Source of the DNA: Maniola hyperantus
Taxonomy: Eukaryota; Arthropoda; Insecta; Lepidoptera; Nymphalidae
Direction: 5' to 3'
DNA: 64,000 bases
NCBI RefSeq assembly: GCF_902806685.2
Contig: NC_048553.1
Coordinates: 10,454,940 to 10,518,939 of the forward strand
Both the position numbers and the translations under genes were made by a program. Positions 9,508 through 21,500 of this stretch are shown here, piece after piece (position 1 is the first letter of the stretch; each line of letters opens with the position of its first letter). The notes beneath the pieces are model-generated. The model ran no database searches. It was not told the DNA's origin and was given only the letters and a program-made list of their open reading frames with translations.

Positions 9508-12500
9508 TTATTTTTTGTCCGCTGCCAAAGTTAAAAACTTATATGGATACTCTGGATGATTTTCTACGCCTTTCCAAAAGAGGAAATTGAAAATGCGACC
9601 GTTCTCCCCTTGGTCTAATTTCTTCAGTCTGTTAATTTCAGACGGTGTTAATCCGAAATCATATATGTTTGAGTTTTCCTGTAAAGAACAAGTAATGTAA
9701 GAAGTTTTCAAAAAACCCTGACTACCCAGTGACATTCGCGCCATCAAGATGAATCTAATGACGTATCATTTATCAAAATCGTTTGAGCCGTTGGGTAGTT
9801 ACATACATACAGGTCAAACACATAACCCTCCTTTGGGCTTCGCTGCAGTCGGGTAAAAATGCGTTATGAGCCACAATTGGTGGACCTTGTGTGAAACTAC
9901 CCAATCCAAAACTATAGGTACAACACAATCTCAAACTACCTTCAATCTTTTCTCGCTAGTGCTTTTCGGTATCACTACTACGTTCTGTTGGACTAAATAC
10001 CGAAGCAATATTTGAGCGGGCGTTTTCCCGTGGCTTTTGGCAATATCATTCACTTCTGGATGCCCCAGCAAATCTGGAAATGCGTCAGGGCTGAAAATAA
10101 ACAAATATCTAGGTATGTATTTGGACAAAATGCTGGTAATATGTGACAAGGAGGATGATGAAATTATTTAAATTCTAAACTTAAATCCACGAGGTAAATA
10201 TCGCTATATCTAGCGGCCTTTTTGTTGGCTTTTCTTTCCCTAGCGGCCTTGAAAATAAATATGTCACAATTATTAGCAAATCAATTGTAAATTAAGTTGA
10301 AAACAATAATGAATTCTATTAATTTAATGCACCATGTTTTTGATTTTAAAATCATTGTCAATTATTAGTATCTCACGTTACAATTTTACCCAATCAGGGT
10401 GAAAAGCTTACCTATAATGGTACTTATTAACAAAATGGTCCTTCGCTCCCGGACTTCCCAAAGGAGCATATGCAGTGACCACAATATCGTGGTCTGAACA
10501 GAACTTCCTTAGGTCCATCTGCTGAAAGTAAGCGTGCAGTTCCACTTGTAGCACCTGCGGCTTCATGGTCGACGAGCCAATAATCTTCCCTATTTGAGCT
10601 TCGTTGAAGTTAGATAACCCTAGGTTTCGGGTGAGACCTTCCTTTTGACAACACTCCATTACCTTCAAAGCATACCCGTACTATAAAATTTACATTCTCA
10701 ATAATTTTGCCCGTACCTGTATAATTAACACTTCCGTTTTTAATTTATTGACTAGCGCTTGGCTGCAATCAGACCTGTTGGCAAAGGGCTGTACTATCGT
10801 ACAAAAATGACACTTATTTTTTTAATTTTCGTAGCAGCCAATTTGAAATTTTTATTATTTATTGTTATAGTGGCAATAGAAATATCTACATATTCTGTGA
10901 AAATTTCAACTTTCTGTCTATTTACGGTTCACGAAATAAAGCCCGCTGACAGACACGGACGGACGGCCGGATGGCGGAGGCTTAGTTAGGGGTACCGTTG
11001 GCACTATTCGGGTACGGAACTCTAAAAAGGATATAAATAGAGTTAATTATGCTTGTAATCTAAGATGTAAACTTAAGTACCTATTCACCTTAAAAAAACC
11101 GGCCAAGTGCGAGTCGGACTCGTGCACCATGGGTTCCGTATTTGGGTTTTTTTTTTCATTTTGCATGATAAATCAAAAACTATTATGCATAAAAATAAAT
11201 AAAAATCTCTTTTAAAATATACAGGTAAAGCCCTTTCATATGATACCCCACTTGGTATAGTGAAAATACTAAAATTGAAAAAAATAATTATTTGAGTAAC
11301 ACAGTTTTTTTTGTGATTTAGCCACAAATCCGCGCTTTTCAGATTTATTCCTTTACTTGTGCTATAAGGCCTAACTACCTGCCAAATTTTATAATTCTAG
11401 GTCAACTGGGAGTACCCTATAAGTTTCCGTTACAGACACCATAGACAGATAGACAGACAAACAAAAAAGTGATCGTATCTATAAGGTTTCCTTTTGAGGT
11501 ATGGAACCCTAAAAAGAAAGAAGCAAAGTACTACCTTCCACGTGCTAATATGGTCTGTCTCCATATCCAAGGAATAATCCCCGTTGCTATCAACAACGGG
11601 CGTCAGCGTCTCGGGGTCGCAATGAAATCCAAAAGGCACATGTATCAAGTACAAGTCCACATAATCCATCTGCAACCTCTTCAGCTGCAGGTCCAGGAAC
11701 TTCTTCACATCTGATGCTCGGTTCCCGACGTGAGGTAGCTTAAAGGAATCACACTGATGTTGATAATAATAGAAACATTACTTTAAATGATGATAATACT
11801 TTATAGACTTTATAGTATTATCACATCATTTAGTAGTGTACTTTTATTGTACACTACTAAATTTCTCCAGAAAAAGGAAGGTAGGTACAAAGTAAAACAA
11901 AAATATAGGCAGGCTCTACAATTTGGGGGCCTTATCGCTGCTTAGCGATCTCTTCCAGGATTTAGGTTTTTAAAAATCCCGTGGGAACTCTTTGATTTTT
12001 CGGGATAAATGACAGCCTATGCCCTTCTCCAAGATGTAAGCTAACTCTGTGCTAAATTTCATCAAAATGGGTTAAACTGTTGGGCCGTGAAGCTAGAAGA
12101 CAGACAGACACACTTTCGCATTTATAATATTTGTATGGATGAAAGGCTAACCTGAGAATAATTAACACTACCTTACACGGAAGGTTCTCTCCGCAAAGAA
12201 AGGTTACCTAATGGAAATTCCTTTCAGCTTTCCTCGAAAGAGTAGGTAAATGTGAAAATCGGTCTGAGGTAAGTTTATTTCTTCATCCGTCATCATGAGC
12301 AACCCATCGCCTGAGCACGGATCTCCTCTCAAAATGAGCAGGATTGGCAGACTTCACACACCTCAGAACATTATGAAGAACTCTTAGGCAAGCCGGTTTC
12401 TTCGCGATGTTTTCCTTCACTGTTATAGCTAGTGATATTTAATTACTTAAAACGCACATAACTAAGTTAGAGGTGCGTGCCCGGGATCGAACCCCGACTT

Positions 12501-13032
12501 CCGATTATGAGGCGGTCGTTCTAAACAACAGGTAAGTATTTACCTATTTATTATAATTTATAATTATTTAAACTGGCTGATCAATAAGTATTAAGGTAGT
12601 AAAGTTTAAACCGCTGGATCTGGGAACTTTGGTCTGCTATTAAGTTTTTAATTCATTGTTTCACAGTCACAAAAAACTTTTGTTGAAAAAATATACTTAT
12701 AATTATTTTAAGAGTACCTTTGTGGTGATAAACAGATCCTTTCTCGTGCCTTTGCCTTCATCTATCCATTTCTTTACAGCGCTACCGATAGCCTCCTCGT
12801 TATTATAATTGAAAGCTGTATCAATATGTCTATATCCTAAATCCAGCGCTTTGTACACTGTAGAATCTATTACTTCAGGAGGGGCCTAGAAAAATTGTAA
12901 ATAAACGCAATGAAAACTAAAAATAAATCACATAACATGTTATGGTTTTCGGAAGTGTTTACTGACCTGCCATGTTCCTAAACCCAGTGTAGGCATCAAA
13001 TCATCTGTCTGTGAAAGTTTCACGTATTTCAT
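9508..13032 (-). CDS. aldo-keto reductase family protein (first of two)
   Basis: A soluble NAD(P)H-dependent carbonyl reductase fold. Six exons read right to left: 12967-13032, 12718-12885, 11535-11738, 10412-10662, 9940-10090, 9508-9678, giving 336 residues, normal for the family. The catalytic tetrad is intact: Asp44 and Tyr49 in HIDTAFNY, Lys78 in FITTK, His111 in LIHVPF; the family signature GLSNFN and the C-terminal IPKST are also present. The start is the ATG at 13030-13032, which mirrors the plus-strand paralogue; no upstream ATG is needed. Exon 4 could instead begin at 10680, adding six residues (YGYALK), but the shorter form fits the family spacing WK-VME. Substrate is unknown; insect relatives include ecdysone and xenobiotic reductases. 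It converges with MCM5. Confidence 0.93.
10796..11028 (+). mobile_element. dispersed repeat (R2 family)
   Basis: TGTGAAAATTTCAACTTTC, AAAGCCCGCTGACAGACAC and TACGGAACTCTAAAAA match a copy at 48000-48275 and the inner part of the foldback at 23681-25890. It lies in intron 3 of the minus AKR. Confidence 0.6.
11092..11516 (+). mobile_element. CCGGCCAAGTGCGAG repeat (R3 family)
   Basis: The family starts AAAAAACCGGCCAAGTGCGA, carries ATGATGCATAAAAATAAATA and a CAGACAGACAGAC tract, and ends TGAGGTACGGAACCCTAAAAA, about 425 bases. It has no coding capacity and no inverted ends. Other copies: 20494-20880 plus 21153-21187, 29738-30167, 30950-31135, 31178-31535, 32423-32836, 33292-33363, 42157-42655, 62935-63359. 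Confidence 0.75.
11962..12139 (-). mobile_element. partial CTAG-ended repeat (L1 family)
   Basis: Has TAAAAATCCCGTGGGAACTC and ACTTTCGCATTTATAATATT but lacks the CTAG end. In AKR intron 2. Confidence 0.65.
12284..12532 (-). mobile_element. tRNA-derived SINE (S1 family)
   Basis: Reverse of the 372-575 element, with B-box GGGATCGAACCCC and the head at the right end. Sits in AKR intron 2. Confidence 0.75.
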
Positions 13033-13143
13033 TCTGCCAACAACCTTATGGAAATAGCGATAATGATTAACTAAGAAATTCGATTTTAACACACACACAA
13101 ATCTCCTTCTGAAGATAAATCTGAGGGACATGAAAATTGGCAA

Positions 13144-13868
13144 ATCTCCAACTACGAGAAACGTGCTAGTCTAACCTTCTACAAATTATTGTAATGTTAA
13201 TATTTTATTCATTTAATGACTTTTAATCGGGCTTTTAATGGTGTTTAATAAAGCAAATGAAATAATTTCATATTGATTTTTGTGATGTAAGAATTCGATG
13301 ATTTAAATTTCGCGGTTTTTACGTTCAGAAACTTAAAAATTGGCGTTTTGTTAAAGTCTAACAGTTTTATAATGGCAACGGGTAACTTTAGAAACGTGTC
13401 ACCGTCGACGGCTCATTGGAAATATTATGGTGTTCTCATCGAACACCACGTTCATCACAAAAATATAATCCCCTGCAAAAATGAATTTAAAATAAACATT
13501 AAGTATAAATAAGGTTTTTGCATTCCACAAAATAAATAAAATTAAAATTTTATTGATGTTAAATAGCGTCTAAAACCGCGTGGGTGTATTTCTAGATCTA
13601 AATAGGTGTGTTTTACATATTTATGAAAAGATTGTACTTACCTAATTATCTTTTGTGTTTTATAATTTCCTGATTATTCAATTTTTAAAAAATACTTTGA
13701 TGTTAATCGCTTTTGCGCGTTTATTTGTAAAATATTATTTCATATCGTAGTCAATTACCTAGATATTTTCCCCATATTAAATCATTTTTCAAAGAACAAT
13801 GGGCAAAACATAGATCATATGGGGTAAAAAATATAGTCCTCATTGCGGCCACTTTTGGAACTAACATT
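13144..13868. other. AT-rich intergenic DNA, nothing recognised
   Basis: Upstream of the minus-strand AKR. No reading frame, repeat family or clear promoter motif was seen here; core promoter position for the AKR could not be fixed. Confidence 0.5.
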
Positions 13869-13870
13869 AT

Positions 13871-14087
13871 CATCATCATCATGATCAACCCATCACCAGC
13901 TCACTACAGAGCACGGGTCTCCTATCAGAATGAAAAGACATGTTTTGGCCATAGTCAAAGTCAAAACGCTGGCCAAGTGTAGATTGGCAGACTTCACACA
14001 CCTCTGAGAACATTGTGGAGAACTTTCAGGCACGCTGGTTTCCTCACGATGTTTTCCTTCGCCGTTAAAGCAAGTGATATTTAATTA
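13871..14087 (-). mobile_element. SINE (S1 family) without tRNA head
   Basis: CATCATCATGATCAACCCAT, then CACTACAGAGCACGGGTCTC and TGTTTTCCTTCGCCGTTAAA; the tRNA-like half is missing. Confidence 0.65.
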
Positions 14088-14365
14088 GGAAATTAATCGA
14101 TACCTACTTAATAAAAATGGTGGTGTGTGTTGCGCTGTACATTAAACGTAGATGTAGAAAAATAAATAGTAGTTATTAGACAGCACCTACCTACGTACTA
14201 TTTGGTACTATTATTTGTTCTGTGCCTGAGATGTGAAACTCTACACGTACAAAAGTAACTTATTTATGAATTTGGTGCATTGTGTATTTATATCTACCAC
14301 CTATATCTATATTATATCAACTAAGTAATTAACCACCTGCGTTATAATTATGTATTATTAAACTT

Positions 14366-14558
14366 AGATGATGCCCGCGACTTCTTCCGCGTGGATTTAG
14401 TTTGTTTTATTATGGACTAATAGCCATTACAGGTCACTCTCCAGTTCTTTAATTACATTCATCCAAAAAATCACGTTGATTGGTTATTCTGGTGCGGCGT
14501 GATTGAAGGCCAAACCAACAAACGAACACACTCGGATTATAATATTGGGAGTGATATT
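14366..14558 (-). mobile_element. CTAG-ended repeat, TTTG variant (L1 family)
   Basis: AGATGATGCCCGCGACTTCT start, CCAAACCAACAAACGAACAC tail. Confidence 0.6.
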
Positions 14559-14771
14559 CGATCGAATAACAAAGTGCATAACACTTCGACTCTGCGTAAT
14601 TTTTAATTATAATGAACTGGCTAATTAAAAATTTAAATTCTTATTATCAATAATATACTTATCTACCTGTATCCTGTAACAAAAATAAACTTTCTGAATT
14701 TGAATTTAAGTTACGTTCGCGAAAATTCCCAAATTATTAAGTGGGTTAATTATTAGAAGGTCGATTCAAAG

Positions 14772-14890
14772 TTACCTACCTTTAGTACGCGACAGGTTGA
14801 GATGGCAATCGGGTGGGGACGCCCCGCACAGCCCCCGCGCTTACGGTGCGGTATAGCGCAGGTGACGTGCGGGCATGCGGAGTGCCATCA
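14772..14890. mobile_element. half of GC-rich MITE (M1 family)
   Basis: GACAGGTTGAGATGGCAATC and GGGGACGCCCCGCACAGCCC match the left half of 28325-28482; the right inverted end is missing. Confidence 0.6.
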
Positions 14891-14994
14891 ATAAATTAAT
14901 ATCAAAGGTTTTTATATTATGTAACGCATAAACGAAGAGCGGTTAAATTTTAAATTAGTGTTTGCAGGTGAGATGATTGATTTTTCTACACCTA

Positions 14995-15196
14995 CTCATA
15001 TTATTATAAAAAGAAAAGATTTGTATTTTTGTATGTTTGTAACGAATAAACTCGATAACTACAGGACCGATTTCAAAAATTCTTCCGCCATTAGAAAGCT
15101 ATTCCCGAGTGATAAAAGCTATATTTTTTTTTATTAGAGATCCATACGAAAATTGCAATAAGCTACCCGTGCGAAGCTGGAGCGTGTCACTAGTTT
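14995..15196 (-). mobile_element. CTAG-type repeat, CTAGCAACCCG variant
   Basis: Read on the minus strand it begins ACTAGTGACACGCTCCAGC and runs to a T-rich GTTTGT part. Close to the copy at 19727-19926, which starts ACTAGCAACCCGTCCCGG. Confidence 0.5.
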
Positions 15197-15270
15197 AATA
15201 ATAATTTTAAAATATCAGACTCTAAAGTTGAGTTTCTGAAGTTACCCATAGCCACTGATTGACATTTTGA

Positions 15271-15370
15271 TATCGATATACATCAAAAGGTATAGGTAGG
15301 TACCTATCAAAAAATTAAATATTGCTCAAAAATATCGATGCATCGAACAAATAATATCGATATATCGATA
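15271..15370. promoter_or_regulatory. cluster of TATCGATA (DRE-like) sites upstream of NAA40
   Basis: Three exact TATCGATA octamers at 15271-15278, 15355-15362 and 15363-15370, plus the variant TATCGATG at 15333-15340, 135-235 bases before the NAA40 start codon. In Drosophila this octamer binds DREF and marks housekeeping promoters; the same role here is inferred from position. Confidence 0.55.
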
Positions 15371-15504
15371 TTTTTTCGATTGTTTACAGAATTTATATTA
15401 TTTGTCGCCGAATCGAAGTTTTATTTCAAAAATAAAATAAAATAATAACCGTGCAAAGATCAACCTATTGGTTACAACATTAATACCACCTTTTTTTACT
15501 TAAA

Positions 15505-18500
15505 ATGGGTGTAAGTATTTTATGTAAAAATCACATTTCCATTCAAACTTTTGGGTTCCTTTTTTTAGGTTAGGTATAGTTATCCATTTGAGTTTGTGAC
15601 TTTAGTAATTAGTCAGTAAAAGCTTTTATTTCTGGTCGGTGGTAAAAGTGAGATATATTAACGTGAATATCACAGATAATTTTCTCCGTTTAATGTAGTG
15701 TATAATTTTATTTAAATCTCAGAAAAAGTCGAGTACTTCAGCGAATAAAAACAAGGAGAAGCGTCAAGCTCGAAAGTTAGAACAGCGTCGCATAGCGGAT
15801 GGGATGTCCTTTGTAACTTCGGCAAACAAACTAAAAGACTTATCTTCTTTATGCCAAGACCTGCTAGTGTACAGTAACAGGGATATGGAAATAGACATGA
15901 GCATACAGAGGGTCACAGAACTTGATAAAGATGTGCTGGATTGCGCCATAAGTCTAACGGAAAGGAATATGAAAAGATTGTAAGTAACATAGGTATATGT
16001 ACCTAAAAACATCCTCTCAAGATCAACCTCTTGGTTGTCTTTAGAAACAATATGTCAACGGTTCTAGGAGCGGACTGATTTGGGAATTTATAATTTCTAG
16101 CTATAGCTAGTTTCAACCCTAAAGCACCAGAGATGTGGAGCCAAGCGATTGCAACAGCAGATTTCAGATTTCTGGTATGATGTACATACAAACTGATATT
16201 ATGTTCTCTCTCTGCATCATATTCCTCATTTCTGAGGGTTGTGAACTCTTTCCATTAATCATGCAATGCCATCTGATGGTTAGCTAGAGAAAACTTTGCA
16301 AATTTTTTTTTCAATTTTGCATATTTTTTTTCATTTCTGAGTACTTATGTCGGGTCCACTCCCTTATATCATCAAACCATTTCCTTCTTTGACGGCCAGG
16401 TGCCCTTTTTCCCTTCCCTTCTAGGATCAACTGTGGAAACTCTTGGAGGGATCCTCATTGTAGGTGACCGAAAAATGTTACTTTCCTCTGTACAACAGTT
16501 GTCATTAGCATACTGGTTCTATTAATCTCGTTAGTTAAGGGCATTGGCTTAATCACAATAGTTAGGGCATAAGTGGCCATTTTACCAGGGATCCGCAACG
16601 TCGGGCGAGTTTCCATCCTTATGTTGTCAACATTCCATCTATACGCACAAAACCTTTTGCGTCATCATTCCTCATATGCATGGCTAAGGTTTGGAATACT
16701 CTTCCATGATCTGTATTTCCTACCAATTACAACATGGGCATCTTTAAAATAAGAGTAAATAGGCATCTTCGTAAACGCGTCCTATCTTAGGCCTCATCAC
16801 TTTCTAGCCTAATAAGTAATGCCTAAGTAATGAATAAAGAAAAAGTGGGCGTGGGTTAATTAAACTGATATATTTCGTTTCTTTTGTATTTCACTTTGCC
16901 TTTACACCATTGAGGTTATCTCTGTTCTCAGTAGTGAACCAGCGATGGGTTGAATATGATGATTACACCATTGAGTTATAGTTAGATGCAAATGTTTTAC
17001 TTGTTCCCAGGTATGAGACATGCGCCTGGGGCTGGAACAAGGAGCGCAAAGTGGAAGAGATGAAAGATGACTCGGCCTGGTATCTCATAGCCAGGAACAA
17101 TGATAATATACTTCAGGCTTTCTCACATTTCAGATTTGATATGGACTTTGGAGAACCCGTACTTTACTGGTAAGAAATGTTACATATTTTTTGATGATAT
17201 TAACCTCATTAAGCAGGACTGTACTCTATCCACAGAGAGAAGTTAGTGTTGGGCTCTCTCTGTTTCATAATCCTATACTAATGACAAAGAAAAAAAATCA
17301 GTGTTTGTTAACCATTTTGAGACACCAATCACAGACAAAACTATGTTTTTGAATTGCATTTCAAATGTTTTTTGAAAAAAATAGGTTTTCTAATAAAGTA
17401 GTACAGAAAACAGTTTCGTTTGTGATTGGTTGGTGACTCAAGATACTGAATATAAAACCAATTTATTCTATGTTTAATTCTTTAATTCTTAAATTACCTG
17501 ACTTGAACACACTTAATATCACAAATTATAGTACAGCACGGTTTACACTAGGTTAGTGGCTTTTAATTGCATATATACACTACCTATACAAAATATAACT
17601 GTCCAGACTATATAACATATTATTTACTATTGGTACTAGTTCTTTTTTTTTTTTTTTTTTTAAAGAATATTAGCCATGTTAAATGACTAATATTCCCCTT
17701 TCCTCTCCAACTAAGCGTAAAGCTTGTGCTAGGAGTAGGTACGACAATAGTGCAACGGGCGGGATTTGAACCGGCGACCTTTCGGTTTTCAGTCCACTCC
17801 TTTACCCGTTGAGCTATTGAGGCTCTTCCACTGTGTTAGGGTTGGAATTAAATTTTAAAATATGTCGATACATCGTATCCATAAATATATAAAAAATAGT
17901 TTTTACATACCTAGGTAGGTTAAGCTAGCTAAAGATTCACCGAATAAGAAATTGTGGACATTATAAATACGGTATATCACAATGTTACACAATGTGAATT
18001 TGTTCTATAACATGTTACATAATCTGGATCTGTCTTATTAAGTTTGAATCTCTTGATGTGTTGTACACTAAACTCATATTATTTGGTATGTCACAGGGAA
18101 AAACAATAAATAACTTATTTGTAATTATTTACATTGGATACATGGTTTAAAAAATAACCACACAACTTTGGAGAATACTAGGCTGTTTTAGAATTTTTAT
18201 TGTCATAAGTGATCCTTATTTATGGCACATCGGCAAATCAGACATTTGTTAATGGACAAATATTTTTGTATCATCTAAAATCAAAGATGTTAATGCCTCC
18301 AAATCTTTTACAAATTTGCCTTTAGTGTTAACATTTTTTATATTAACTAAATGAAGCATCAACTAAAAATCTTTATAGTAAGATTTAGCCTTCATTAAAA
18401 TTTTCTAATTAGAATAGGATCTCTCAAAATTGATCAGTATTTTCAAAACCTGTACACTGTTACAGTTGTTGCAATTCACGAAGACGAGTGGATTTTACTT

Positions 18501-21500
18501 GTGGTTACGTCGGATACATGGGCATTGCGTAAGTGTGCGTGCATGTTGGACCAATCAGTCGCGAGCAAGCGCTCGCAAACGCACATTTTCAGTGTTACTT
18601 ATAGTTACCTATACCGATACGACAACACAAGCATGAGCCACTCGCCTTCGTGAATTGCAAGAACTGTAATAGTTGCGCGTGGCTCATACTTGTGTTTAAG
18701 TCGTATCGGTTAAGTAAATTAAAGTAAATGTGTGCGTTTGCGAGCGCTTGTTCGCGACTGATTGGTCCGACTACTACGCACACTTACACAATGTGCTTGT
18801 ATTTTTTTTATTCCGACACAAGTTAGCCCTTGACTGCAATCTCACCTGGTGGTAAGTGATGATGCAGTCTAAGATGAAAGCGGGCTAACCTGGAAGGGGT
18901 ATGACAGTTTTTATTAAACCCATACCCCTTTTGGTTTCTACACGGCATCGTACCGGAACGCTAAATCGTTTGGCGGTACGTCCTAGCCGGTAGGGTGGTA
19001 ACTAGCCACGGCCGTAGCCTCCCGCCAGACCAGACCAAAATTTAATAAATTATAAAATTCCAAACCCCTGCCAGGAATCGAACCCAGGACCTCTCACTGA
19101 TAAGACCACAGCGCTTACCACTGCGCCAGGGAAGTCGTCGTATACGACGTAACTATAAAAGTAAAGTTCACGCGCGCTCCTGATTGCAAGAACTATGTAC
19201 AAGAATAAACAAAAATCACGCCTGTTAATTATTTCTAGATTTTCATTCAATTCGTTTTGACCTTGTAAATCCAAAGGAATAGGCTAATATTTCTTCTCAA
19301 AAGTTTCTTTTCTAAAATAACTTCTTTCGGCCACCACCAAACGCAACGTGTGCATAAATATCTGAATAATATGTGGAGGATGAAGATTATCATCAGTGTT
19401 ATGATTATACTAAGTGCTATGACATCTAATAATAAGTATTGGGTGTACGAGAGATCGAGCGCTGGCGACCGTAGATGTAAAGCTCCCTTATGCCTCAAAA
19501 CATATTCTATCCAATACACCCCCGTCTCCAAAGGTGGTAACAGTCGATCTAGAAACATATCCTTTAACCTTAATGCGTTTTCTTTATATCTGCAAATTAA
19601 AAAACAAATAACCATCAATATAAACTGCACTAATTAGTCCAATTACTGAAAGAAAGTCAGATGAGTTATCACAGGGTAATGAACTGCGTTTTTGTTAAGA
19701 TAAAGTTGCAAACGCGGTTTTATGTTTAACTAGCAACCCGTCCCGGCTTCGCATCGGTAGCTTATTACAATTTTCGTAAGGATCTTATTAAAAAAAAATA
19801 TAGCCTATGTCACTCAGGAATAATGTAGCTTTCTACTGGTGAAAGAATTTTAAAAATCTGTTCAGTAGTTCCAAAGATTTCCCCCTACAAACAAACTTAA
19901 CGACAATCCCTCTTTATAATACTAGTTCAGATAGATTGATAAGAAGTTTTTTTGCAAACAAAAATAGATTTAAAAAAAACACCAGATTCTTTGATCCAAA
20001 ACGCTCAATGAGAACATGCTAGGTTCAAGAAGATTTCGATATAAAATTCGTCGTTCTTTTACTCATACTAATGTTCTATTACATGCTAATAAGTCGTCAA
20101 TATTCCATCTATACACACGAAACGTGCATCATCATTATTGAGTTACGAACCAATTAATTATAAAAATCCGAGTATCTTTACAACAAAAGTGAATATGCAT
20201 CTTCTAGGCAAATGCGCCCTATTTTAGGCAACGTCAAGTTAATGCCTATCTACACTTCTACACTAATATTATAAAGCGGTAGTTTACTAGTTTGCATGTA
20301 GTGGGTAATCTCCGGAACTAACGATCCGATTCTAAAAATTCTCTCACTGATAGATAGCTATACTATCCCTGAGTGCTGTGAGTGAACGAGCAGGTGGGTG
20401 ACCTGATGATAAGTGATTACCGCCGCCCATGAACACTTGCAGCACTAGAGAAACCGCCAATGCGTTGCCGGCCAAAAACTTTTCCCCTTGAATAAAAAAC
20501 CGGCCAAGTGGGAGTGAGGCGCACCGAGGGTTCCGTACTACATTCGTATTTTATCGACATTATGCACGATATTTCAAAAACTATGATGCATAAAAATAAA
20601 TAAAAATCTATTTTAGAATAAAAAAGTGAAGCCCTTTCATTTGATACCCCACTTGATATCATTATCTTATTTTGAAAATACTTATTATTAGTTCGTGGCC
20701 ACAATTTTTTTTTGTGTGATGCGACCACAAATTCACGGTTTTCAGATTTTTCCTCTAATGTCTGCTATAAGACCTGCCTACCTGCCAAATTTCATAATTC
20801 TAGGTCAACGGGATGTACCCTGTAGGTTTCTTGACAGACAGACAGACAACAAAGTGATCCTATAAGGTTCCGTTTTTTTTTAGCGCTTGGCTGCAATTAG
20901 ACGTGGTGGCAAGTGATGATGCAGCCTAAGATGGAGCGCGCTTGCCTAAAAGATGCCTATTCACTCTTGAATTGAAGGTGCCCATATTGGAGGGGAAAAC
21001 TGATGCTGGAAGGGTGTTCCAAATCTTAGTGGTTCGAATCAGAAATGAGGAGGCAAATCGCTTCGTACGTATCCGTGGAATTTCGTCTACGTACGGATGC
21101 AGACCTTGGCGATGCCTTGCGGTACGATAGTAGAAAGGTGAAAGTGTAGTCCATTTTTTCTTTTGAGGTACGGAACCCTAAAAATAGTATATATGCACCT
21201 ATTATTTGCGAGTAAATCGTGGAACGCTTCCCTCCAATCGTCAGTAGTAGAATCTCTCAAGGAGATGACTCGTGCGACGCCGCGGTCGCTCATGGCTCGT
21301 CCGTTGAGGGCTTGGTCGGCGTAGAGTGGCACCATGAGCGTTGGGACACCACACGCCACGGCTTCTTGAGTGCCCAGCAAACCGCCGTGCGATATGAACA
21401 ATTTTACGTTCGGGTGACCTGCAAAATTGTTTACATACTAGCTTATCCTCGCGACTTCGTCTGCGTAGACTACATGAATTTCAAACCCCTGGGCTTAGGG

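Noticed and set aside
12940..13143. Extension of the minus AKR upstream to a 59-residue first exon
   Set aside because: The upstream start codon there is TTG, not ATG; the internal ATG at 13030-13032 fits the family N-terminus.
17640..17832. Functional tRNA-Phe gene
   Set aside because: Acceptor stem does not pair and a SINE body plus poly(A) tract follows.
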